Shown here piece after piece: positions 36,365 to 45,196 of a stretch of DNA of 64,000 nt. Under the pieces are notes generated by a model. The model saw only the letters and a program-made list of their open reading frames with translations. It was not told the origin of the DNA and did not search any database. Position 1 is the first letter of the stretch. Every line of letters begins with the position of its first letter. The position numbers and the translations under genes are program-made. This DNA is from Klebsiella michiganensis (GTDB lineage Bacteria; Pseudomonadota; Gammaproteobacteria; Enterobacterales; Enterobacteriaceae): assembly GCF_002925905.1 (NCBI RefSeq), contig NZ_PRDB01000020.1, forward strand, positions 62,001 to 126,000, given 5' to 3'.

Positions 36365-36919
36365 ATGGTTAAGGATACAGAGAAAAAGAGACTGATGGCG
36401 CTATTCGTATCGGTATTACTCTTTTCCGGACATGCTTCGAGTACTAATTTTACGCCCGGACAGCTGGCGCTTTCGGGGGAGCTGGTTGCTGCCGCCTGCG
36501 ATATTGATCCCAGCTCGCGGGAGCTATGGGTGGATTTCGGCAACATATCCGCTCGCGATATTAATATGGATCAAGAAGGTAAGCTCGTCCGGCCTTTTCT
36601 GGTGCGCTTAGTGGGCTGCGCGTCTTACGGCAGCGAAAATCAATCAACGCCCGGTGCTTATGCCACGATTACTTTTACCGGCAATGCGTCATCGCAGGAC
36701 CCGACCGTATTAATTCCGGATGGGGAAGGAAAGGGGTTTGGTATACAGATTCGCGATCGCCGTGGGGAAGTTTTAACTTTTGGAGAACCCTCCTCGGGAT
36801 ATCTGCTAAGTGATGAGAATAATACGCTGAAATTCACCGCTTCGCTGGTTCCGGTTCAGCAACATATTAAGGCTGGGGATTTTTACGCCGTCACTCGTTT
36901 TTATATGGATTACAACTAG
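36365..36919 (+). CDS. Fimbrial minor pilin
   Basis: A 184-aa pilin with an N-terminal signal (about 1-26, MALFVSVLLFSGHAS), two cysteines (AACDI, VGCAS) and the C-terminal FYMDYN strand. It resembles the first pilin (GQLALSGELVAAACDIDPSSR) but is more divergent, so it is likely an adaptor or terminator subunit. It lies 79 bp after the major pilin; a GC-rich hairpin-like segment (CGCGGGGAGG...CCTCCCCGCG type, near 36304-36330) in that gap may reduce read-through, giving more major than minor pilin. Confidence 0.88.
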   Translation: MVKDTEKKRLMALFVSVLLFSGHASSTNFTPGQLALSGELVAAACDIDPSSRELWVDFGNISARDINMDQEGKLVRPFLVRLVGCASYGSENQSTPGAYATITFTGNASSQDPTVLIPDGEGKGFGIQIRDRRGEVLTFGEPSSGYLLSDENNTLKFTASLVPVQQHIKAGDFYAVTRFYMDYN

Positions 36920-36994
36920 ACGCAAGCCAGCTATTGCTGTTGTAGCTTGTTTACCGCGCACGATATTTTACTGAATGATTCGGGATGAATAGTC

Positions 36995-39463
36995 ATGTCA
37001 GCAGAACTAAAAATAAAAATAATCCTCTCTCAGATGCTTTTTTTCTGCTGTGCTTCTATGGCTTGTGCCTCAACCGACGTGGAATTCAATACCGACGTAC
37101 TGGATGCCGCCGATCGCGACAATATCGATTTAACCCGTTTCGCCACCGACAACTATGTCCCGCCGGGCGAGTACTTATTAGATATTAAAATAAATGGCCA
37201 GGCGGTGGGGCAGCAAAAGGTTCGTTATCTGGCTTCTAAGGACCAGAAGCATACCCAGGCCTGCATTAACGGCGAAATTCTTGCCAGATTGGCGTTGAAA
37301 GAAGAAGCGCAGCAAAAGGTCGCACAGCCGTTTGCCGATTGCTATGACCTGCTGAGCCTGCCTGGGGCTAAGCTCAGCAACTACGCCGGGGTGCTGGACA
37401 TCACCGTCCCGCAGGCGTGGATGAAATACAACGATCCGAACTGGACGCCGCCGGAGCGCTGGGACCAGGGCATCGGTGGGTTTTTGCTCGACTACAGTCT
37501 GACCGGGCAATATACCCGCCAGCTTGATATGCATGAAGATTACACCACCCTGAGCGGATACGGCCAGACCGGGTTTAACCTCGGCGGCTGGCGTTTGCGC
37601 GGCGAATATCAGACCAGCTATTACAGCGCGACGCATCAATTTGATTTCGACATGAATCAGATCTACGCCTACCGTCCGCTGCCGATGATGGCGGCAAAGC
37701 TGACGGCGGGGGAGATCTACCTTGATTCTCAGGTCTTCGACACCGTGCGCTTTACCGGGCTTAATCTCGCCAGCGATGAGCGCCAGCTGCCGCCAAACCT
37801 GCAGGGCTACGCGCCGGAAATTCGCGGCCTGGCCAAGACCAACGCCAAAGTGACGGTGAAGCAGAGCGGGCGCATTATTTATGAAACGACGGTTCCCGCC
37901 GGGCCGTTTAACATTCAGGATTTACGCAGCTCGGTGCGCGGTACGCTGGATGTTCAGGTGGAGGAGCAGGACGGTTCCATTTCGACGTTCCAGGTTAACA
38001 CCGCCAACATTCCTTACCTTACGCGTCCCGGCTACGTGCGTTACAACGTGGCTGTCGGCGCGCCGTCCCGCTATAACCATAAAATTCAGGGGCCAGGTTT
38101 CGCTTCCGGTGATTTCTCCTGGGGGATAACCAACGCCTGGTCGCTGTACGGTGGTTTACAAAGCGCAGGGGCGGAATATACCGCGGTCTCCGCCGGTATT
38201 GGTCGCGATCTCAGCGTACTGGGCGCGCTCTCGCTTGACGCCACCGAATCCTACAGCCAGCAGTCAAACCAGAAGCGGCTTAAAGGCACCTCGTTTAAGC
38301 TGAGCTATGCGAAAACGTTCGACGAATATAACAGTTCAATTACCTTCGCCGGCTATCGCTTCTCTCAGGAAGATTTCCGCTCTTTCTCGCAATATCTCAA
38401 CGAGCGTTACGAGGGTTACGACAGCCTTGGCCGTGAAAAAGAAGTCTATACCATCACCGGGAATAAAACGTTCTGGGCCGATGAGCCAGGCAAAGCGACT
38501 ACCGTCTTTCTGACCTATACCCACCAGAATTACTGGAATCGAAGCAGCCAGGATCGCTACGGCATCTCGTTAGGGCGCTCGTTTAACGTCGGAAATATTC
38601 GCGGGATCACCACCAATATTTCGGCCTACCGTTCCGATTACGAAGGGCGTAAAGACGACTCTATTGCTTTCTCGCTTTCCATTCCCGTTGGCGATAGCAA
38701 ATGGAGCGGTCTCGACGTACAGACCAATAACGGCAAAACCAGCCCGATGCTCTCGTACACCGACAGCAGCGACTACAACAACCTGTGGCGACTGCGTGCC
38801 GGGGCGAGCCAGAGCGGCTATGCCAACGTCGACGGCTACTATCAGCGCCGCTCGCAGTATGCCGAAATCAACAGCAACGCTAGCTATCAGCAGGATCACT
38901 ACGTTTCCCTGAGCAGTACCCTGCGCGGCGGCTTTACCGCTACCCGGCACGGGGCGGCGATCCACAACAGCGGCGCGACGCTCAACACGGCGCGCGTGAT
39001 GGTGAATACCAACGGTATCGGCGACGTTCCGCTCAATGACGGTAAATCAAGAACCAACAATTTCGGTATTGCCGTTATTCCGGACATCGTGAGCTACAAC
39101 AGCTTTGATACCCGTGTTGATGTCGATGCGATGTCGGAATCCATCGAACCGGCAAAAGCCATCAGCACCGCCACGCTGACCGAAGGCGCCATTGGCTATC
39201 AGACCTTTGGCATGGCGAAGGGCGAAAAACTGATGGGGATTATTCGCCTGGCTGACGGTACCTATCCACCGTTCGGCGCGGAGGTTATCAACGGCGATGG
39301 CGTGAGCGTCTCCATGATTATGGAAGGTGGCCAGGGATGGCTGGCGGGGGTGAATCCTCAGGAGCTGCTAAGCGTAGTGTGGAGCGGGAAAAAGCAGTGC
39401 CAGATTGCCATCCCGCCGACCATCGTGCGTCGTTCGACAGCCGCGCTATTGCCGTGTAAATGA
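36995..39463 (+). CDS. Fimbrial outer-membrane usher
   Basis: An 822-aa usher that forms the outer-membrane pore and assembles pilins. After a signal peptide (about 1-27) the N-terminal chaperone-binding domain begins VEFNTDVLD. A 24-strand barrel follows, with the plug domain in the middle (QGYAPEIRGLAKTNAKVTVKQSGRIIYETTVPAGPFNI in part) and the C-terminal domains ending in a TIVRRSTAALLPCK tail with the paired cysteines. Length and domain order are normal for the PapC/FimD family. Confidence 0.95.
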   Translation: MSAELKIKIILSQMLFFCCASMACASTDVEFNTDVLDAADRDNIDLTRFATDNYVPPGEYLLDIKINGQAVGQQKVRYLASKDQKHTQACINGEILARLALKEEAQQKVAQPFADCYDLLSLPGAKLSNYAGVLDITVPQAWMKYNDPNWTPPERWDQGIGGFLLDYSLTGQYTRQLDMHEDYTTLSGYGQTGFNLGGWRLRGEYQTSYYSATHQFDFDMNQIYAYRPLPMMAAKLTAGEIYLDSQVFDTVRFTGLNLASDERQLPPNLQGYAPEIRGLAKTNAKVTVKQSGRIIYETTVPAGPFNIQDLRSSVRGTLDVQVEEQDGSISTFQVNTANIPYLTRPGYVRYNVAVGAPSRYNHKIQGPGFASGDFSWGITNAWSLYGGLQSAGAEYTAVSAGIGRDLSVLGALSLDATESYSQQSNQKRLKGTSFKLSYAKTFDEYNSSITFAGYRFSQEDFRSFSQYLNERYEGYDSLGREKEVYTITGNKTFWADEPGKATTVFLTYTHQNYWNRSSQDRYGISLGRSFNVGNIRGITTNISAYRSDYEGRKDDSIAFSLSIPVGDSKWSGLDVQTNNGKTSPMLSYTDSSDYNNLWRLRAGASQSGYANVDGYYQRRSQYAEINSNASYQQDHYVSLSSTLRGGFTATRHGAAIHNSGATLNTARVMVNTNGIGDVPLNDGKSRTNNFGIAVIPDIVSYNSFDTRVDVDAMSESIEPAKAISTATLTEGAIGYQTFGMAKGEKLMGIIRLADGTYPPFGAEVINGDGVSVSMIMEGGQGWLAGVNPQELLSVVWSGKKQCQIAIPPTIVRRSTAALLPCK

Positions 39464-39488
39464 CAGTGACAGTAATAAAAGGCCAAAA

Positions 39489-40232
39489 ATGAGCATAACA
39501 AGCAACAAATTCTGCTGGATGGGCGTTGTGATGCTGGCGGCGGTAAGCGGTACCGCTCAGGCAGGGGTTTCGCTGGATCGCACGCGTCTTATCATCACCG
39601 GTAAAGACAGCTCGGCGAGCGCGAATTTAACCAACACCAGCCCGGATATTCCTTTCCTCGCGCAATCGTGGGTTGAGGACAGCAAGGGCAACAAAATTAC
39701 CTCTCCGCTGGTGGTGCTGCCGCCTTTACAGCGGATTAACGGCGGGCAAAAAGGGGTGGCGCGGGTCACCAAAACTGACGGTATTAACCAGCTGCCGCAG
39801 GATCGGGAAAGCCTGTTTTATTTAAGCGTGCGCGAAATCCCGCCCAAGCCGGATAAAGCGAATGTCCTGCAGTTAGCCATGCAGTCGCGGATTAAATTAT
39901 TTTACCGCCCGACGGCCATTATTCCCAAAAGCAAAAGCGAGATTTGGCAGGACCAGGTCGTCTTTCAAAAGAGCGGCAATAAGATGACCGCGCAAAACCC
40001 GACGCCCTATTACATCACCATTATTAGCTTGTCCCGCGTTAAGGGTGAAAAAATCACTAAGTTTCCGGGGATTATGATTGCGCCGAAGTCCAGCATGGAG
40101 TTCAGCGTAACCGACGGCGGCGTGCGAGATTTCGCCATGATGTATGTGAACGATTATGGCGGTCATCCGGAGCTGAAATATCGCTGTGAAGGAAATACCT
40201 GTAAAGCGCTGCCGCCATCGCAGCAAGGGTAA
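39489..40232 (+). CDS. Periplasmic fimbrial chaperone
   Basis: A 247-aa PapD-like chaperone of two Ig domains. A signal peptide (about 1-25) is followed by VSLDRTRLIITGKDSSASANLTN, the PPLQRINGGQKGVARV segment and the conserved ESLFYLSVREIPPKPD G1 region (about 98-113). The ATG at 39489 is 26 bp after the usher stop; longer in-frame extensions run inside the usher gene and are rejected. The second domain ends CEGNTCKAL, with a disulfide-capable pair. Confidence 0.93.
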   Translation: MSITSNKFCWMGVVMLAAVSGTAQAGVSLDRTRLIITGKDSSASANLTNTSPDIPFLAQSWVEDSKGNKITSPLVVLPPLQRINGGQKGVARVTKTDGINQLPQDRESLFYLSVREIPPKPDKANVLQLAMQSRIKLFYRPTAIIPKSKSEIWQDQVVFQKSGNKMTAQNPTPYYITIISLSRVKGEKITKFPGIMIAPKSSMEFSVTDGGVRDFAMMYVNDYGGHPELKYRCEGNTCKALPPSQQG

Positions 40233-40247
40233 TTAAAGAGGAACCTG

Positions 40248-40880
40248 ATGATGAAAACGCGTCTATCGCTATTAGCACTGTTTGTATTCGGTATCAGTAT
40301 GCCAGCGCTGGCCGACGCTGATATTCCGCTACAGCCACAGCACTATAACCGGGATCATCAGGGGGAAGATGGCGGTAACGTGATATTCAATGGCTCCGTT
40401 TATGCCTCGCCTTGCGTGCTGGCGCCGCAGAGCCGCCTGCAGATTATCGAGATGGGTGAAATCAGCGCCCGCCGTTTTCATCAGGCCGGCGACCGGAGCC
40501 AGCCGGTGCTGGTTCGCGTCGAACTCAGAGATTGCCTGAAAGGCGCCTCGCAGGCGCGCGACAGCATCGCCTCACGGACGACGGGCAGCAGCAAGCATCT
40601 CTACACCACCGGCGAGCAGGCGGTTCAGCTCACTTTTATCGGCGAATCGGATGAACATAATCGCCAGCTGCTGCGCCTGACCGGCAGCATCTCAGGAGCC
40701 GGTATTCGCCTGCTGGATGTCAAAGAACGGGCGCTGGATATTAATCAAACGCAGCCGCCGTTTATTGTGAAAACCGGCGATAGCAGCCTGACGTTTATTG
40801 CCGTGCTGGAGTCAACCGGACGAAACGTGACTGCGGGCAACTTTAGCGGACTGCTGCGTTTAAAAATGGAGTATCTCTGA
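40248..40880 (+). CDS. Fimbrial minor pilin, longer form
   Basis: A 210-aa pilin with a signal peptide (cut near LADAD, about residue 22), cysteines in ASPCVLAP and LRDCLKG, and a C-terminal LLRLKMEYL strand. An insert rich in Ser, Arg and Thr (about 98-125, ASQARDSIASRTTGSSKH) sits between strands and is unusual. It overlaps the next gene by one base (ATGA), so it is likely co-translated with the adhesin and may be its adaptor. Confidence 0.87.
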   Translation: MMKTRLSLLALFVFGISMPALADADIPLQPQHYNRDHQGEDGGNVIFNGSVYASPCVLAPQSRLQIIEMGEISARRFHQAGDRSQPVLVRVELRDCLKGASQARDSIASRTTGSSKHLYTTGEQAVQLTFIGESDEHNRQLLRLTGSISGAGIRLLDVKERALDINQTQPPFIVKTGDSSLTFIAVLESTGRNVTAGNFSGLLRLKMEYL

Positions 40881-41932
40881 TGACGACGATGGTTATCGGA
40901 CGAAAATCTTGCGTCACGCTTTTACTCTGTGGCGGCTTACTATCCCTTGACGCCAGCGCGGCGATTGAAGGGGAAATCACGCCGGTCGGCGGACCTAAAA
41001 TGTATAATATTGACGTGGTCAATCAGGATATTACCAATAACAGCATAGGGGCAACGATTCCTTATGAGTTTTCATTGGGCGGGCAATATTCTGGTATAGC
41101 CAGCTGTACCATTCCCATGGAAAATCAGGCGATTTATTACTCTGCGACCGCCTCGCTGATGCAGCAGGGAAGCGCGCCGGGCTATTTAAAGCTCAATGAT
41201 TATATGGATGTTAAAATTGAAATTTATATCCGTGGTCAGCGCATGGATTATTTTGCGGTGCCTTTTTATAATGAATCGAATAACGCTTTTCAGAATAAAT
41301 GCGTTCCGCCAACCACCCAATTTAATAACTTTGAGTCCGGCGCCAAGGGGCGGGTAACGTTTATGATTACTAAGCCTATTGTCAACGGCGTTAACCTGCT
41401 GGGTACAGAAATCGCCAAGCTTTACGGCCGCCTGGGGAATTACAGCTCAGGAATGGGCAGCACTCCAATGTCGATTGTCTCGATTAATTCCGGGGTCATT
41501 ACCGTTCCGGATAAATGCATTGTCAACTCAGGTACACCGATCGTCGTTGATTTTGATACCATCCCCAGTTCGGGTTCGCTGCTAAATGGCAATAATTACA
41601 GCCGGCCCGTGCCGATTCAGGTGAAATGCGAAGGGGGAAGTTTCGCGAACGGTAATTTAAATATTCGCCTGGGCATTCAGCAGGCCAATACCGCCAGTTT
41701 TAATAGCGATTATTTAGGGACCACCGGCGCCGTCGATCGATCCAATCTTGGCATTATTCTGAAAGATTCAGGCGGCAGTTTAGTGGCCGCGAATAGATTT
41801 TATGACGTGCCGGGTTTTAATAATAATCAGGGAACCTGGAATCTGACCGCCGCGCCGATTGCCAATGCCGGGACCAATGTTCTCGAAGGGGATTTCCAGG
41901 CATCGGCCACCGTGGTCGCTGAGTTTCAGTAA
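40880..41932 (+). CDS. Fimbrial tip adhesin, two-domain
   Basis: A 350-aa protein, about twice pilin length, as expected for a tip adhesin with an N-terminal receptor-binding lectin domain (about 28-205) and a C-terminal pilin domain (about 208-350, starting GVITVPDKCIVNSG and ending ATVVAEFQ). A signal peptide is present (about 1-28). Four cysteines are spread over the two domains (SCTIP, NKCVPP; DKCIV, VKCEG). The receptor cannot be predicted. Confidence 0.88.
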   Translation: MTTMVIGRKSCVTLLLCGGLLSLDASAAIEGEITPVGGPKMYNIDVVNQDITNNSIGATIPYEFSLGGQYSGIASCTIPMENQAIYYSATASLMQQGSAPGYLKLNDYMDVKIEIYIRGQRMDYFAVPFYNESNNAFQNKCVPPTTQFNNFESGAKGRVTFMITKPIVNGVNLLGTEIAKLYGRLGNYSSGMGSTPMSIVSINSGVITVPDKCIVNSGTPIVVDFDTIPSSGSLLNGNNYSRPVPIQVKCEGGSFANGNLNIRLGIQQANTASFNSDYLGTTGAVDRSNLGIILKDSGGSLVAANRFYDVPGFNNNQGTWNLTAAPIANAGTNVLEGDFQASATVVAEFQ

Positions 41933-41941
41933 GGGGGCAGC

Positions 41942-42490
41942 ATGCGTCAATTTATCGCATCTATGGTACTTCTGGGCTTACTTTCGGCGGCCACGCCGGC
42001 GTACGCCAGCGGGGAACTGATCGGCGGCGACTTAACCTTCAAAGGCACCGTCGCGGCCCATGGCTGCAGTATCGTTCCTTCATCCAAAAATATCGCCGTG
42101 GATTTTGGCCAGATTTCAACCCGTACGCTCTATGCGGAGAGCAAATCACAGCCCAAAGCGTTTGTGATTGAGCTTAAGGATTGCAGTACCGATGTTTTTA
42201 ATTCCGTTACCGTAACCTTTAGCGGGACGGAAAATGCCAATATGAGCGACCGTCTGGCGATTACGCCGGTAGCGCCAAATTCCGCCAGCGGTATTGGCAT
42301 TGGTTTTGAAGAGAGTAACGGCACGGCGATTTCACTCAATACGCCAACAACCGCGGTCGCCATTTCCGATGCCACCATGCAGTTAAATTTTAAAGCTTTT
42401 GTTGAAGGGGAACCGGACGCCTTGAGTAACAAAACCTTGCAGACCGGTGCCTTCCAGGCAACAGCGTATTACACCCTTAATTACCAGTAG
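41942..42490 (+). CDS. Fimbrial pilin, last of the operon
   Basis: A 182-aa pilin with a signal peptide (cut near YASGE, about residue 22), the donor-strand-like DLTFKGTVAAHGCSIVPSSKNIAVDFGQIS and a C-terminal ATAYYTLNYQ strand. Two cysteines are present (HGCSI, KDCST). It lies 9 bp after the adhesin gene and 22 bp before a regulator gene on the same strand. Confidence 0.9.
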   Translation: MRQFIASMVLLGLLSAATPAYASGELIGGDLTFKGTVAAHGCSIVPSSKNIAVDFGQISTRTLYAESKSQPKAFVIELKDCSTDVFNSVTVTFSGTENANMSDRLAITPVAPNSASGIGIGFEESNGTAISLNTPTTAVAISDATMQLNFKAFVEGEPDALSNKTLQTGAFQATAYYTLNYQ

Positions 42491-42512
42491 AATAGATCAA
42501 GGATGATGATAA

Positions 42513-43184
42513 ATGAGCCGCCGTTTCTTTCTCTACGATAAAAATATCTTTTTCTCAGAAGGCGTACGTTCTTTGGTTGACGATCTTGCCGCGCATGACG
42601 GCGACTGCGCTTTCTCAAGGCTCGATCAGTTCTCTCAGCTGATTAATACGCTGCGTCTGCCGAAGCAGAAAGAGGAGCTGCGCTGGGTGCTCTGCGATGT
42701 CGACAGTTTGCCGGACGAACGCTTTAATGCGCTATACACCATTAAAGAGTACTACTGCCGGGAAAATCAGCAGCTGGTGATTTTATTAGGAGAAAATAAT
42801 ATTTCTCTGTTTTTTGCGCTGCATTCGCTGCTCCCGGAGGCGAGCTGGTTATTAAAAAATGAATCGCTGGAGAATTTTTTCAAATTCATTGAAGGCGCTG
42901 ATTCGATGGTGGCAAAGAAAATATTTTATAGCCGCTCGCTAATTAATTATACCCGACAGAAGTGGTTAGCCCGGGATTTTAATAACAGTATCTCCAGCGA
43001 TGACTGGTGGTTAATGGAAGAAATATTCAAAGGGAAGTCATTGTCGCAAATTTCCTCTGAGCAAAAAATTGATGTTCGTCGACTGAGCCGCTGCAAACGG
43101 GGCCTGATGAAAAAGTTAAATGCTAAAAATAACGTAGAGCTGTTTAATATTTTCAAATGTATCGTCGCCACCCCCTGCGTATAA
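42513..43184 (+). CDS. LuxR-type HTH regulator linking fimbriae and peptide locus
   Basis: A 223-aa protein. The N-terminal half (MSRRFFLYDKNIFFSEGVRSLV) has the shape of a receiver-like or pseudo-receiver domain, with aspartates (LCDVDS) but no clear phosphorylation pocket. The C-terminal third is a GerE/LuxR helix-turn-helix (DDWWLMEEIFKGKSLSQISSEQKIDVRRLSRCKRGLMKKL in part, about 160-205). Fimbrial loci often carry such regulators. It follows the last pilin gene by 22 bp and precedes the peptide gene by 104 bp, so it is well placed to control either. Confidence 0.8.
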   Translation: MSRRFFLYDKNIFFSEGVRSLVDDLAAHDGDCAFSRLDQFSQLINTLRLPKQKEELRWVLCDVDSLPDERFNALYTIKEYYCRENQQLVILLGENNISLFFALHSLLPEASWLLKNESLENFFKFIEGADSMVAKKIFYSRSLINYTRQKWLARDFNNSISSDDWWLMEEIFKGKSLSQISSEQKIDVRRLSRCKRGLMKKLNAKNNVELFNIFKCIVATPCV

Positions 43185-43213
43185 CAGCGTACAAAGTCTA
43201 ACATCGACAGAAT

Positions 43214-43237
43214 TACTGGCAGATAGCTAAGCCAGTA
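43214..43237 (+). promoter_or_regulatory. Stem-loop in the leader of the peptide gene
   Basis: TACTGGC (43214-43220) pairs with GCCAGTA (43231-43237) around AGATAGCTAA. It is not followed by a T run. It lies about 50 bp before the peptide ATG and could be an operator, an mRNA stabiliser or a weak end for the upstream transcript. Confidence 0.4.
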
Positions 43238-43288
43238 GGTAAGTGTAAGAAAAATACATTTCAATATAAATAGTTAAGGATCTAACAA

Positions 43289-43495
43289 ATGCAAAAATTA
43301 AGTATGATTGAAGCGTCAACTATTATTGGCGGCTGCTGCAAGGAAACTTGCACAAGCTCTTACGAGACAGTGGTCGTTGGCGGTGTTTCTACCTGTAAAC
43401 AAGTGACCACCTGTACTGATAAGCACGGTTCAACCGTTAGCATGAAAGATGCGCCGGACAGCATGTGCGTCGTGCCAAATAGCGCCCGTTATTAA
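43289..43495 (+). CDS. Double-glycine leader, six-cysteine secreted peptide precursor
   Basis: A 68-aa precursor. Residues 1-15, MQKLSMIEASTIIGG, form a classic double-glycine leader of the kind cut by C39 peptidase exporters in bacteriocin and microcin systems (compare the colicin V leader). The 53-residue mature part begins CCKETC and contains six cysteines in all, enough for three disulfides, and has two further Gly/Val-rich and Thr-rich segments. AAGGA is eight bases before the ATG. Downstream genes supply a DsbA-like oxidase and a C39 exporter, supporting a secreted disulfide-bonded product. No immunity gene is evident. It could be a bacteriocin, a signal or a lipidation substrate. Confidence 0.8.
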   Translation: MQKLSMIEASTIIGGCCKETCTSSYETVVVGGVSTCKQVTTCTDKHGSTVSMKDAPDSMCVVPNSARY

Positions 43496-43506
43496 TCACT
43501 GATGTG

Positions 43507-43534
43507 ATACATGGAGGGGGAACCCTCCATGTAT
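43507..43534 (+). terminator. Strong hairpin after the peptide gene, probable attenuator
   Basis: A perfect 12-bp stem, ATACATGGAGGG (43507-43518) with CCCTCCATGTAT (43523-43534), has a GGAA loop and is followed by TTCTCC. The T tract is poor, so partial termination or 3'-end protection is more likely than a full stop. That would give more peptide mRNA than machinery mRNA. Confidence 0.65.
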
Positions 43535-43565
43535 TTCTCCGCTATTTTCGCGAGCCTGGTATCAA

Positions 43566-44234
43566 ATGAAGATAAAACCTATTACCGCCGTTGGCTATAC
43601 GTTTCTGGTGACGTTAATTTCGTCGCTAATTACCGTGCTGTGCTATCACATATTTGTGTTTAATACATTTTCACTGGATAGCAGTCAGCCTTCCGCCCTG
43701 CGGAAAATTGACAGCGCAACCGTTGCCAGTAGCCCAATAAAAAATGAGAAAAGCATTATTGAAGTGATGTCCTATGGCTGTCACTACTGCGCATCGAACG
43801 AGGAAGAGATCGAAAAATTCGCCGCCACGCTACCCGCGGATAGCACGTTTGAAGTTATCCATATTACTGGCGAGAATAACGGCCTGGCGGTCTTTGCGCC
43901 GGTTTTTGCGACCCTTGAAGTCATGGGTATTGAACGCCAGACGCGCGACCAGGCGTTTAACGCGGTAATGACCCGCGGGGTTAATTTAGCCGATGAGGAA
44001 ACGCTTAATGGCTGGCTGAAAAAGAATAGTATTGATGTCGATAAATACCATCAGCTACGCCAAAGTCAGGCCGTCGCCGAGCGTCTGGAATATATGGCGA
44101 AAATCACCGAGCTTTATGACATTAACGCGACGCCGCTGTTTATTGTGAATAAGAAATACGTAGTGGCGAAGGATCGTCAGTTTCCTGAATTTGCCGACTA
44201 TTTGCGCCAGCTGTTAACCCAGGATAAGGAGTAA
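43566..44234 (+). CDS. DsbA-like thiol oxidoreductase, membrane-anchored
   Basis: A 222-aa protein with one N-terminal membrane segment (about residues 10-33) and a periplasmic thioredoxin fold. The active site is MSYGCHYCASNEEE (CHYC, about 73-76; DsbA has CPHC), and the cis-proline loop is NATPLFIVNKKYV (about 190-202). An inserted helical domain lies between them. It most likely oxidises the six-cysteine peptide encoded just upstream. It is 3 bp from the acyltransferase gene. Confidence 0.88.
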   Translation: MKIKPITAVGYTFLVTLISSLITVLCYHIFVFNTFSLDSSQPSALRKIDSATVASSPIKNEKSIIEVMSYGCHYCASNEEEIEKFAATLPADSTFEVIHITGENNGLAVFAPVFATLEVMGIERQTRDQAFNAVMTRGVNLADEETLNGWLKKNSIDVDKYHQLRQSQAVAERLEYMAKITELYDINATPLFIVNKKYVVAKDRQFPEFADYLRQLLTQDKE

Positions 44235-44236
44235 GC

Positions 44237-45187
44237 GTGGCGCGCTTTCTCATCGTCTGGAGCGTCTTCAGCGTAAGAAAATGGTCCGCGCAGCTGAGCT
44301 GGCGCTACTGGCCTCTTACCGGCTACGGCCAAAAAGCGGTGCGTAGAGTCATGCGTTTTACCCCGATGCCGCTGCTGCTGCTGGCGGTTCGCGCGCTGTG
44401 TCGGCTGCGGCTGCTGGGCAGACAGTACCGTGGCCGCAGCGCCGTGGCGACGCAAAACTACCGCTGCCTGACGGGCGTCGAGGGCCGAATCAATGCCGGA
44501 TGGATAGCCATGCGCCGCCAGCTGCTGGAGATAGGGGCGACCTGGGGACAGCACCCGGCCACCCTGGCCCAGATGCAGGCATGCACGCGAGAGCTTGACG
44601 CCGTTGTCGCTCCCCTGGCGGCGCAAAAGACGCCGGTCGTCCTTGCGCCGCTGCACTGCGTTTCCGATATCTTAGCGGCGATGGTCGGGGCCGGCGTGAC
44701 GCCGGGCAAAGCCAGCGTAGTGGTCTCTTCCAGCGCGGAAAGCTACACCGTCGCCAGCCGTAAAATGGGCGGCGTCGCGCTCTCTTATTGCTCAATCCAC
44801 CAGGATAATACATCGCTGGCTAGCGAGCTTATGGCGTTAATGACTAATGTGTCGGCAGGGCGGGAAAATATGATTATTTTCCCCGACATTCCTGCCGATT
44901 ACACCGTGCAGACCCCTGAAGCGCAGTCCGGGAAAATAAGCTGCCGGCTATTTGGCCGCCCGGCGAAATTACATAGTGGGGTACAGCGGTTTTCTCGCAT
45001 CGTATCGGCGCAGGTGGTTTTTTATCACCTCTATTATCAGCACGGGATAAAAATAAAGATCTATTCTCCGCTGAGGCCAAAAGAGATCGCGGCAAAGCTA
45101 CCGACGATGATTGAAAACACCCTGCGCGATTATCCGCAGGATTGGCTTTTGTGGCACAGCCATTCGCTCTATTTTATTAATCACTGA
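44237..45187 (+). CDS. LpxL/LpxM-like membrane acyltransferase
   Basis: 316 aa from GTG 44237, with AAGGAG six bases upstream. The layout resembles the LpxL/HtrB lauroyltransferase family (lysophospholipid-type acyltransferases): an N-terminal hydrophobic anchor (about 45-62), a catalytic-like segment with LAPLHCVSDILAAMVG (His-x3-Asp, where LpxL has His-x4-Asp/Glu) near residue 138, and a mid-region ENMIIFPDIPADY reminiscent of the acceptor-side motif. Such enzymes take acyl chains from ACP. An ACP and a mini fatty-acid synthase are encoded in the same run, so this enzyme probably moves that acyl chain to an acceptor, perhaps the peptide. The acceptor is unknown. Confidence 0.65.
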   Translation: MARFLIVWSVFSVRKWSAQLSWRYWPLTGYGQKAVRRVMRFTPMPLLLLAVRALCRLRLLGRQYRGRSAVATQNYRCLTGVEGRINAGWIAMRRQLLEIGATWGQHPATLAQMQACTRELDAVVAPLAAQKTPVVLAPLHCVSDILAAMVGAGVTPGKASVVVSSSAESYTVASRKMGGVALSYCSIHQDNTSLASELMALMTNVSAGRENMIIFPDIPADYTVQTPEAQSGKISCRLFGRPAKLHSGVQRFSRIVSAQVVFYHLYYQHGIKIKIYSPLRPKEIAAKLPTMIENTLRDYPQDWLLWHSHSLYFINH

Positions 45188-45196
45188 TGCATCATC

